Shown here one piece after another: positions 1 to 7,827 of a stretch of 10,044 nt of DNA. Source of the DNA: Conidiobolus incongruus B7586 (lineage: Eukaryota; Entomophthoromycota; Entomophthoromycetes; Entomophthorales; Conidiobolaceae); the NCBI GenBank assembly GCA_000697335.1, contig JNEM01008444.1, forward strand, positions 1 to 10,044, read 5' to 3'. Under the pieces are notes generated by a model. That model was not told the origin of the DNA and searched no databases. It saw only the letters and a list, made by a program, of their open reading frames with translations. Both the position numbers and the translations under genes were made by a program. Every line of letters begins with the position of its first letter. Position 1 is the stretch's first letter.

Positions 1-930
1 GTATATGTCGAAGGAATTGATGTAGATAATTGTTGGTCTGTTTCAATAGGTTGAAAATTAGTATATTCATTCAAGTTATCCAAAGGAGGATCTGAATCGA
101 GCTCTGGATGAATGTTGAAAGTCACAGTTTTGGTCTTTTTTTCAGAAGTTATATATGTATTGTTTAGGCTTGTATTACTATACAAATTAAGTTGTTCAAC
201 TTCTTGGCCATTATATTGCTCAATACATCGATTACAATAATATAAATAAGATGGCATTAGGTTAGATGGTAAACATTGTATATGGAGCCAAGCTTCGCAC
301 CAATCACATTGGACCATAGGTCCATCGTCATCAGCTTGAGCTTGTTTGTCAGTGTTAGTACAAACACATAAAATAATATCTCCTTTAGATCTCTTAGCAT
401 TATTAGCTGATAAAAACTCTTGAATCTTTGCCTAAACAATAATTAGATAATGAAAACAATTAAATAAACAAAACCAGTTTACTTGATCTCTTCCAGGACA
501 AGTTTTCTTATGAATTAAAAATGAAGCTCTTTTAGTAAACTTCTCAGAACATCCCAAGCAATAGTATATAGCTACGATTTAAATTAGGAAAAATTTAATA
601 AACTTTCATTGAGTTTCGCACTTACGATTTTCATAATGTAGAGGCTAAATATAATATCATAAGAAATAAATAGGTAAGAATAACAAATTTAGAGGTATGT
701 GTCAGAATAATTACCTTTGGACTTAGTTCACGTTCATGATCTCTATGATCAGTAGTTGAAGTTGGGTCATTAATCTTTCTCTTTCTTGCACTAGAACCAG
801 CTAGTACATTTAAATCCAGTTTGGATTTCCCTATATTTTTAGAAGCTTTTCGTTTTTCTACTCTTTCAAAAGCTTCCCTTAATAGGTTTGCGAAAGGATG
901 GATCATCTGGGTACTGTTAGACGTATTCAT
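1..930 (-). CDS. C2HC zinc finger plus PHD finger protein, 5' part (C-terminus outside window)
   Basis: Partial gene read leftwards: exons 930-715, 644-626 (19 nt), 571-483 and 431-1, with introns of 70, 54 and 51 nt; all junctions are GT..AG and keep frame. About 251 residues are visible. The ATG at 930 is directly preceded by an in-frame TAA. The N-terminus is basic and polar, with RKRK at residues 49-52 as a possible nuclear signal. A C-x2-C-x12-H-x3-C finger uses C83, C86, H99 and C103. A complete C4HC3 PHD finger follows: C130, C132, C150, C153, H158, C161, C174, C177. PHD fingers of this shape commonly read the histone H3 tail. W156 (in AWLH) sits where the K4me3-cage tryptophan of ING and BPTF fingers sits, and M147 lies at a plausible cage position, so H3K4me3 binding is a reasonable inference. 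The PHF13/PHF23 and SET3-type fingers look similar, but I cannot assign an orthologue. The sequence after the PHD is polar and unrecognised. The gene probably encodes a chromatin regulator. Confidence 0.88.
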
Positions 931-1941
931 TTATTATGTTTGATTATAATTTCAAGAAGTATCCAGTAATAATAATTAATCCTTTTCACCAAATTTAATT
1001 TTAACTTAGCAATTCCTTGATTTTTATTGGTTGGTTAGTTAATATTCAACAAATATTAAATAATTGAATTTCAAATAAATTAAAAGATTACAAATTGTTA
1101 TTAAATGTATAATTATAATATTATACAGTATTATTTATTCGATAAAAATACTCTGATTAAAGAGCGAAAAAATTTAAAAATCATGATATATCATTCAGTG
1201 TATACAATTTATGAAATATTTGACCATTCAACTTGTTGCACTCAAAACATTTTAATAATCTTGATATAATAATCTAATAAGGTGATCTATAATAAATTAT
1301 TTAAATTGATTGTATGATACGAATATATGAAATTTTGACATATTAATTAAAATATGAAATATATTTATATGATTGATCATTCTTATCATATATTTGAATA
1401 AATAATTTAGTTTTTTTTGGTTTTTTGAAATATAATCAATATGCTATTTAGTAAAGCTAAATGAAAATCTATATCTTACTTTGTATAAAATGATGTTTAA
1501 AGTAAATTTAATATTTGATATAAATTATAAAATTATTCAGAAGTATGTTTTAAAAATAAATGTATTCAATGAAATATAAACTTTAATAAATACTATCAGC
1601 CATTGTGAGAATAGTAAAAAGATAATTAATTAAATATTTAGATATGATTGTAATAATAGTCATATAATATCAGCAAGTACATAATTACATGTTAGTTTAA
1701 AATCGATAAAAATCAAAATTCAAGTAAATATATCACTGGAAAATGTATACAATAATAAGTGTTATGGTCAATAAAACATATAAAATAATAAATATTAAAA
1801 TTGAGCATTATTAGTAAGGAAATAAAATTTATTTATAATACTGGATAGATTCGTTAAATTAACTATCTATTATCAGGGATAAAATGATGAAAATTATAAG
1901 GTAGAAGTTCTATATTAGTAAATATATTCTATTAATAGTGT
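931..1941. other. AT-rich spacer between the PHD gene start and the NOP10 stop
   Basis: This 1-kb stretch must hold the 3' flank of NOP10 and the promoter and leader of the PHD gene, since both genes are transcribed leftwards. It is very AT-rich, has stops in all frames, and shows no coding-like segment, tRNA B box or transposon end. An 8-mer, TATCCAGT, lies at 960-967 and its reverse complement at 1840-1847; the same word also lies ahead of the large gene at 4624. No clear regulatory element can be called. Confidence 0.6.
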
Positions 1942-2136
1942 TTACCAAACTTGGGGCTTTTGCTGAGTGGGTAAGATACCTAATCTCTTTTTGAAAGTAA
2001 CACGGTGGCGAGAGAATTTGTCATCGGGTGAAAAACGGGCAGGGTGAGCTGAAAGGGTAGCAGAACCATCGGGAGCTTGTTTCTTTAAAGTGTAGACTCT
2101 CTGGCCTTTTTCGTTCTTATAGTACATTAAATGCAT
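1942..2136 (-). CDS. NOP10: H/ACA ribonucleoprotein complex subunit NOP10
   Basis: Complete 64-residue single-exon gene, the same length as human NOP10. The protein starts MHLMYY and carries the family signatures RVYTLKK (residues 13-19), [12 protein letters not shown] (29-40) and [10 protein letters not shown] (42-51), which closely match yeast and human NOP10; the TQQKP tail is more like the animal protein than the shorter yeast one. NOP10 is a core protein of nucleolar H/ACA snoRNPs with dyskerin/Cbf5, NHP2 and GAR1. It bridges Cbf5 and the guide RNA and is needed for pseudouridylation and rRNA processing; in animals the same core sits on telomerase RNA. Like other eukaryotic members it lacks the zinc-binding cysteines of archaeal Nop10. 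The coding sequence is clearly richer in G+C than everything around it, perhaps because of strong codon selection. It is divergent from the HYPK-like gene. The reading has no ambiguity in start or stop. Confidence 0.98.
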   Translation of the reverse strand: MHLMYYKNEKGQRVYTLKKQAPDGSATLSAHPARFSPDDKFSRHRVTFKKRLGILPTQQKPQVW

Positions 2137-2519
2137 TTTGATTTATATTAAGTTTATAAATTAATGTTAATTTTCCATTTTTTTAACTTCGTAAAATATA
2201 TTATTTTTAGGTTGTTAAATATTATGGGATTGACTGTTTTACTTTGGAGTGTTAATTAATATTCAAAAGCTCAAATCATCTAAACATTTTGATAAAACGG
2301 TTGATACATACAGAATATATATTATTATGAAAGCATATTTGCTTAGAATATTTTGGTGATATTATAATTTATTTTATCGATATTTTAGATTAAGTACCTT
2401 ATATACTATAATATATATATTTAGTCCCATAATTTTACATTTGCAATATTGAATATATATTTTACCCATAATGTGTGAAATCATTTATAATATAATTAAA
2501 TACCAATTCATCAATCAAA
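2137..2519. promoter_or_regulatory. Shared divergent promoter region of NOP10 and HYPK-like gene
   Basis: These 383 bp separate the two oppositely directed start codons, so both promoters and leaders must lie here unless a promoter overlaps the other gene. The region is AT-rich with TATA-like runs (for example around 2401-2422) and A/T tracts. These are expected by chance at this composition, so no single element is called. Both products serve ribosome-linked housekeeping functions, which makes co-regulation plausible. That is inference from layout only. Confidence 0.55.
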
Positions 2520-3062
2520 ATGACTGAAAAAAAGCCAATTGAAAACGAAAATGTTGAGGATAACAGAGATAAAGATTTGGATGAAGAAGAAGAAGTTGAA
2601 GAACAAGGGATTCAAGGACAAGCTAACAAAGATATGAAGAGCATGACTGGAATGACTGAAGTCGAACAAACTCATTTACCTCAAGCCCGAGTTAAAGAAG
2701 TAATTAAATATTTTTTCTACCATAATTAGTATTAATTTTTCATAGGTTTTGGATTATTTTAGAAATGATGTTCAAAAAAGACAAACCGAAATTGCTCAAG
2801 CGTAATATATACTATTCAATCTAATAGTGAACTAATTATTAATATTTTTTCTATAGTAAAAAGGCTCTTGATAAAATACCTATCCAAAAAGAACATATTC
2901 CTATATTGGTAAATTATATTAATTCGATTTTCTATGTTATTAATATTAACCAATTTGTAGAAAAAGGAATTGGAAGTAGATGAGACCGAAGCTGAAAATA
3001 TCTTGAAAGAAAATGGAGGAGACTTGAAAAAGGCTCTAGAATCCTTTTTATTAAAAGCTTAA
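2520..3062 (+). CDS. HYPK-like protein (NatA-associated, NAC-alpha/HYPK-type UBA domain)
   Basis: Complete four-exon gene: 2520-2699, 2746-2801, 2857-2908 and 2961-3062, with introns of 46, 55 and 52 nt, all GT..AG and frame-consistent. It encodes 129 residues, the same as human HYPK. The start is fixed by an in-frame TAA at 2493-2495. Residues 1-35 are charged and acidic (an EEEEVEE run) and probably disordered. Residues about 57-80 form a basic helix (VKEVLDYF..., QKRQTEIAQAKKAL), where HYPK has its long helix. The C-terminal third (KIPIQKEHIPILKKELEVD... to LKKALESFLLKA) is a three-helix UBA domain resembling that of HYPK and of NAC alpha. HYPK binds the NAA10/NAA15 N-terminal acetyltransferase NatA at the ribosome, modulates its activity, and has chaperone-like function for nascent chains. 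NAC alpha itself is unlikely because the NAC beta-barrel domain is absent. Budding yeast lacks HYPK, whereas filamentous fungi such as Chaetomium have it. Confidence 0.88.
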
Positions 3063-4140
3063 TCATTTTTAAATCAATTTTATATCATAAACATTTATTT
3101 CATTATTTACATACAAATATATACAATTACTTTTAATGCCAATTTGCTTTTTTTCAAGCTGATTTTTGACTCAATTATCATTAATACTAAACGGTGTATT
3201 TTCAAGAATTCAATGTAAATTATTTAAAATTATATCACAAAATTTACAATATACTTAATTTTTAATAATATCAATTATTTAAGAAAGATATTTGATAATA
3301 TACATTCTCATTTATACTTGGAATACATTAATTAATATATTTAATGATTATATAATACTTCATTATTAAACTAGTGCTATCATTCACATGAGAGATTAAA
3401 TCAGCCTCTTAAAACGTATTTCATCATTTTATTGAAAATTCCAATCACTGATTTAATATTGATAAATAATATGAAATAATTTTAATAATATCATAGCTGT
3501 ACTAATATCCTCCATTTAAAATAAAATGCATTTGAAAGTTACGCAATGCATCATTATCTTAGAAATTTTCTATATCCAGTATTTTTAAAATATTAAAATA
3601 TCAAGTAAAACACTTAAACCAATTTACAATGCAATTTAATTTTTCAGATTTTGAATATATTTAATAAAATTTTTCATTTCTAAAATTATTAAACTTAAAT
3701 ATATTTCTAGTGTTATTAATATAACTTTAATAGCACAAATTTACAACGATAATCTATATGAAAATATGAAATTTGTAATTTTCTATTGTTTTAGCATTCA
3801 TCTTTAATATTCTGAAGGCAACCAACTTGAATTAACTATATTGTTAAAATATTTAAACCAAGTTTACTATATTTATATTAAATTATAACGATGAAAACTT
3901 TTATCACTAACGCTTGAAAATATATCTTACAAACATAAATCATAGTGTAAATAATTTAGCATAGCTAATGTTTAAATCCAAATTCATTTATTTTATTTAT
4001 TGATATCATTTGATAGAATATAAAATCCCAATTAAAATATTTATTCAATCATAATTGTTATCCTCTAATTAAAACACAAAAAACATAAGTTTTGATCATA
4101 TGATTTTAAACATCTCCGAATTTTTTGCGAAATTGAAATA

Positions 4141-4200
4141 ATGACCAATCAACTAGATGGTGAAATTGAAAAACGAATTTTATTGAATCTAATTGGTCAT
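4141..4200. repeat. 60-nt extended hairpin (imperfect inverted repeat)
   Basis: Perfect 9-bp outer arms, ATGACCAAT at 4141-4149 and ATTGGTCAT at 4192-4200, are followed inward by a 5-bp stem (4154-4158 with 4187-4191) after a 4-nt one-sided bulge. A 7-pair stem including one G-U (4161-4167 with 4176-4182) then closes an 8-nt loop. In total about 21 pairs fall in 60 nt. ATA flanks both sides, a possible 3-nt duplication, but this is weak. It lies 424 nt before the start codon of the AFF-like gene. It could be a structured RNA element in a leader or promoter transcript, a tiny inverted-repeat element, or chance in AT-rich DNA; the G+C-containing outer arms argue somewhat against chance. Confidence 0.5.
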
Positions 4201-4548
4201 ATAACAAAATTTTAATTGAGTTATTTTTGATAATATAATTTTTAAGATAAAAACTGAAAAAGCTATAACACTACTTTAAAAATGTTTCATATGGAAAATA
4301 TAAACTCCAAAATTATATTACTAGAATTACTAAATCAAGAATTTAAAATATCATTTAATATTCAATATATCCTTTAATCCAAATTACATCAATTTGAAAT
4401 AATTACCAAAATAGGAAATTTGAAATATAATATATGTTTGATGATGAATTGAAATTTAATTTAATTATGGTTTTCTCAATCGATAATGATCATTCTTTTT
4501 TTATATGCTAAATCCATTTATTCATAATTCAAACTATATGCTATATTC

Positions 4549-4602
4549 GTAAAACAATAATAATATTATTATATAAGTATCCAGTGGTTGTATTCTTTTT
4601 AG
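4549..4602 (+). other. Possible 5'-leader intron of the AFF-like gene
   Basis: A GTAAAA donor at 4549 and a pyrimidine-rich TATTCTTTTTAG acceptor ending at 4602 enclose 54 nt, inside the 46-70 nt range of the nine coding introns in this window. Splicing would join the leader 21 nt before the ATG at 4624. The TAG at the acceptor is also the nearest in-frame stop upstream of that ATG. If it is spliced out, the frame stays open back only to a TAA at 4525-4527 with no ATG in between, so the annotated start stands either way. No convincing branch site is seen, which keeps this tentative. Confidence 0.35.
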
Positions 4603-4623
4603 TCAATATATTATAAATTCATT

Positions 4624-7600
4624 ATGGATCCCTCAAAACAAACTCCCCAGAACACACCCGTAATTGGGAATAGATTTAGGGCTCTTACAAAGGATTTTGA
4701 AGGTCCCGATAATAGACATTCATCGAAAAAAATCCCCAAAAAATCATTTGCCAATCCTCGTTCAATTCCAGAAGGAATTCCTGTACACTCTTTATTTCAA
4801 AATCTCATGTCTCAACGTGCCAGTCCTTTTCCAAGTAATAACTTAACTTCTCATACACCTAAAACCGTCGATTCTTCATTTCATTACTCAGATAATGTAA
4901 TCCATGAAGCTGTGAATATTTTTAAATCCTCTGTAGGTGGTCCTATTGATCCTTTCTTTATTGAAAAAATGGCTAAAACGCCTTCTGAAATTACTGAACT
5001 CCTAACTGAATTAAAACCTAACGAATTCAAACCAATAAGTCATCCTCTAGGTCATAAACGATATGCTACCAACTTTCCACAAAAACCAATTTCATTATTT
5101 AATCACTACGGCCACAATATTCTATACCACTCTTCTTGGCAATCAACATTTGATCCTAAAAATGCTAATCCCGTTGATCATAATGGCAGAACTGTTTATT
5201 TCGAAGATAACGAGAAGAAAGTCCACAAACTACCTCCTGAGATTCCTCCTTACCATCCAATTCAAAGGGCAAACTTTAGAAACGATAGAGTAAATCACGT
5301 CGGTTTAGGTAATAAGTCAAATGGTATTCAAAGTCAAAATCATGACGTTTCTTCACAACCTTATCAATTACAAAACCATAGCACCTTACCTGAGGCAAGC
5401 ATAAAAAATGATTCCATGCAGCCTGATGACAAGGCCAAACAATCGGCTCAAACAGAGTCAGAGAAACAAGATATAAATAGTTTAAAGAAGCAAAGTCCAG
5501 GAAATTTGGTACAATCTCAGAAGCCAGATCCTCAATCTAAGATCAATACTTTAGAAAAAACCCAAACTGAAATTAACACTCCTATATTGAACCTGCCACC
5601 TTCTGAGGCCATTACTACACCTATTATTAAAGAGGAAGAATCAGAACCCAAGCCAATAATAGAACTGCCTAAACCTTATTTTACCTTAATTAATCGGGAG
5701 TTATTGAATGGCTCCAAGACTGGCTCTGAAGCCCTTCACAAATCCTACCTTGAATTTCAAAAAGTTTCTGGTTCGGATGTTAACTATGAAGATGCTATTG
5801 GTATATTTGCTCTTCAAGCTTGCTTGAATTCTTTATCCTCCAAACCTCCTCTTAAAACTTTAGAGTTATTATCAACCTCGGGTGACAAAATGTCTACCAA
5901 AGCTCGTGAATCTTTTATTCACAACGTTAAATCTCAAGGTAACGATATTTTATTCGATAAATCTAGTGGAATAGGGAAATGGAAAATACCAATTAGCCCC
6001 AAAAAATCGCCTATATCTCAGCCTGCATCTATTAAAGTAGAAGAAAAAGTTACTAAGCTTAAGAACAATGAAGCACTTTCTCCTGAATCATCACATCAAA
6101 AACCATTACCTGATTTAACTGGCAATGATAATCGTCCTGATCGAAATGGTAAACCATCTCAACATGAAAAGCCGGGATTGAAACAATCTTCTTCTCTTCG
6201 ATCAAAATCTACTAAATCCAATCCTACTATAAGGGTGACTTCAAGCTCGACTTCTAATACCATCAAGCAAGATACAAAACAAGAGGTTAAACCCGAAAAA
6301 CCATTAGATAATATTAGTCTTTTAGCTCAAAATACTATTTTGAAGCCAATTCCTGCTGTTAAACCTTCTTTATCCAAGTATAATTCTAATACAATCGATC
6401 CAACGTTACGAAGCGAAGAGATACAACAATCAATTAATACAAAGAGAAATACGTCATCAATCGACAAAACTAATCCATCCGCACCAAATAAGACCAAATC
6501 GGTCCCAATGCCTCAATCGGATACTAGTGTCAGTTCTCTTGGTATTAAAAAATCTTCCAAACCTAATTTGAAATCGAATGCTTCAGGTTCCCAAACTGTA
6601 TCGGTGAAGAAGATCTTAGTGACTATTACTCTTCCTAGTCAAAAACAAATTGATTTCCAAACCAGATGTTTTGCTAAATTCCAGAAATATCAAAAGCTCA
6701 AAACTACTGGTACTAAATCATTTAATGCTAAGGAAAAACGAACCCCAGCACAACCCATTCACGATGACTATTTAAGTACATCTCCTGAATACAAAGATTC
6801 GTATACTAAAACTTCTCAAAAGCGAGCAAGAGAAGAAACCCAAGTTCCTCCCAGTATTGATAACGATGTCCAAGAGCAGCCTGTTAATAGAGGAATAACC
6901 AAGAACTCAGCTAAAGTTCAACGTCGAGGTAGTAAGCAGCATTTATCTCCCATTATTGGATCTCAACCACCTAAAACTGAATCTACCAAACTTCCGATCT
7001 CGAAAAATTCTACAGCTTCACCAGCTCCTGAACCGCATACCTCGTCTGTGCCTTCTAAGATTAACTCCACTAAATCTAAACCTATTCAAGGATCAGAAGG
7101 AAAGCTACCAGCTCCTCGTCCCCAGCCATTAATACAGGCTCAATCTAATTCTTACCATTCCTTACCAAAAGATATTATCTCCACCACAACGCCACGCGAG
7201 ATTACGCCATCTCTTAGATCGAAGATAGTCAAAATGAATGATATCGCTAAGGAATGGAAATCAAAATGTCAAATGGTTGTAAATGATCAATCAACGACTG
7301 AATTCCAAAAGAAACAGGCGTTGGCTAGATATTTAGAATGTTGCCTTATGTTTATTCATAATAGTGATATTAATGATTTCACTCTAGAACTCGATCCGAT
7401 GAGTTTATGGTTGTCTATCACGCACATGCTTGAGCAAGCTTCTAAATTTTTAAAGCACTACAACGTTGAGAGTTTATTGGGATTATCTTGTATTTTGTGT
7501 GCTATGTCATATACTCCTCACATATATTATACATCCAAAAAGTTTGATATTTCACAACCTCTAGCCAAGAATGAAGAAATCACTTCCATGATAGCTAACA

Positions 7601-7827
7601 GTCATAAAAAATTGGCCAATAATAATTTATTGGGTAGACCGTTTTTAAATCTTGCTATTCTGCAAGATAAATTTCCAATAACTATGGCTAAATGTAAGGC
7701 TGGAGAGTTAGAATTTCCTCATGATCCTTACTCTTTCAAATGGACATCAGTTATTAAATTTGCACAATCCATGATTGATGAATACATTTCTATCAACCAA
7801 ATGCAATCAATCAAACGGGATTATTAA
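4624..7827 (+). CDS. Large disordered protein with AFF (AF4/FMR2)-like C-terminal homology domain
   Basis: A single uninterrupted frame of 1067 codons. The ATG is the first in frame after TAG at 4600-4602. Most of the protein is low-complexity and rich in Ser, Pro, Lys, Gln, Thr and Asn, as in disordered scaffolds. Three segments look more ordered: residues about 80-200; about 350-458 (from KPYFTLINRELL to GIGKWKIPIS); and a helical C-terminal domain, about 866-1060. That last domain resembles the AFF1-4 C-terminal homology domain block by block: AKEWKSKCQMVV, then KKQALARYLECCLMFI, then a helix containing LEQASKFLKHYN, then LLGLSCILCAMSYTPHIYY, then after a linker MIANSHKKLANNN and a final amphipathic helix IKFAQSMIDEY. 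AFF proteins are about 1100-1300 residues and use this domain for dimerisation while their disordered parts hold P-TEFb, ELL and ENL/AF9 in the super elongation complex. Fission yeast has a distant counterpart, Ebp1, working with Ell1 and Eaf1. A nuclear elongation scaffold is therefore my best inference. No P-TEFb-binding N-terminal motif is recognisable. Basic patches such as KRAR near residue 732 could be nuclear signals. Confidence 0.62.
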   Translation: MDPSKQTPQNTPVIGNRFRALTKDFEGPDNRHSSKKIPKKSFANPRSIPEGIPVHSLFQNLMSQRASPFPSNNLTSHTPKTVDSSFHYSDNVIHEAVNIFKSSVGGPIDPFFIEKMAKTPSEITELLTELKPNEFKPISHPLGHKRYATNFPQKPISLFNHYGHNILYHSSWQSTFDPKNANPVDHNGRTVYFEDNEKKVHKLPPEIPPYHPIQRANFRNDRVNHVGLGNKSNGIQSQNHDVSSQPYQLQNHSTLPEASIKNDSMQPDDKAKQSAQTESEKQDINSLKKQSPGNLVQSQKPDPQSKINTLEKTQTEINTPILNLPPSEAITTPIIKEEESEPKPIIELPKPYFTLINRELLNGSKTGSEALHKSYLEFQKVSGSDVNYEDAIGIFALQACLNSLSSKPPLKTLELLSTSGDKMSTKARESFIHNVKSQGNDILFDKSSGIGKWKIPISPKKSPISQPASIKVEEKVTKLKNNEALSPESSHQKPLPDLTGNDNRPDRNGKPSQHEKPGLKQSSSLRSKSTKSNPTIRVTSSSTSNTIKQDTKQEVKPEKPLDNISLLAQNTILKPIPAVKPSLSKYNSNTIDPTLRSEEIQQSINTKRNTSSIDKTNPSAPNKTKSVPMPQSDTSVSSLGIKKSSKPNLKSNASGSQTVSVKKILVTITLPSQKQIDFQTRCFAKFQKYQKLKTTGTKSFNAKEKRTPAQPIHDDYLSTSPEYKDSYTKTSQKRAREETQVPPSIDNDVQEQPVNRGITKNSAKVQRRGSKQHLSPIIGSQPPKTESTKLPISKNSTASPAPEPHTSSVPSKINSTKSKPIQGSEGKLPAPRPQPLIQAQSNSYHSLPKDIISTTTPREITPSLRSKIVKMNDIAKEWKSKCQMVVNDQSTTEFQKKQALARYLECCLMFIHNSDINDFTLELDPMSLWLSITHMLEQASKFLKHYNVESLLGLSCILCAMSYTPHIYYTSKKFDISQPLAKNEEITSMIANSHKKLANNNLLGRPFLNLAILQDKFPITMAKCKAGELEFPHDPYSFKWTSVIKFAQSMIDEYISINQMQSIKRDY

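Larger units (their letters stand above)
3063..4623. other. Long AT-rich spacer ahead of the AFF-like gene
   Basis: About 1.56 kb lie between the HYPK-like stop and the next start. It should hold the HYPK 3' end and the promoter and leader of the large gene at 4624. There is no long open frame, coding-like exon chain, tRNA or transposon that I can support. The notable contents are a structured inverted repeat at 4141-4200 and a possible leader intron at 4549-4602, both listed separately. Confidence 0.6.

Noticed and set aside
257-439. 60-codon open frame on the minus strand
   Set aside because: It overlaps exon 4 of the PHD gene in another frame and crosses its intron; the PHD frame has all zinc ligands and correct splice sites.
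631-714. Continuation of PHD gene exon 1 as an unspliced 99-codon frame
   Set aside because: The extra residues are hydrophobic intron translation; a GTAATT donor at 714 and a TTTAG acceptor at 645 give a frame that joins the zinc fingers.
2700-2729. Unspliced end of the HYPK-like first exon as a 69-residue protein
   Set aside because: The frame runs into a 46-nt intron; splicing restores the helix and UBA domain expected of the family.
3360-3430. Minus-strand C/D snoRNA-like segment (ATGATGA near 3425, CTGA near 3400)
   Set aside because: No terminal stem and no properly spaced final D box; such words are expected in AT-rich DNA.
4664-5293. Two open frames of 60 and 76 codons inside the large gene
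   Set aside because: They overlap the 1067-codon frame in other phases and have no recognisable features.
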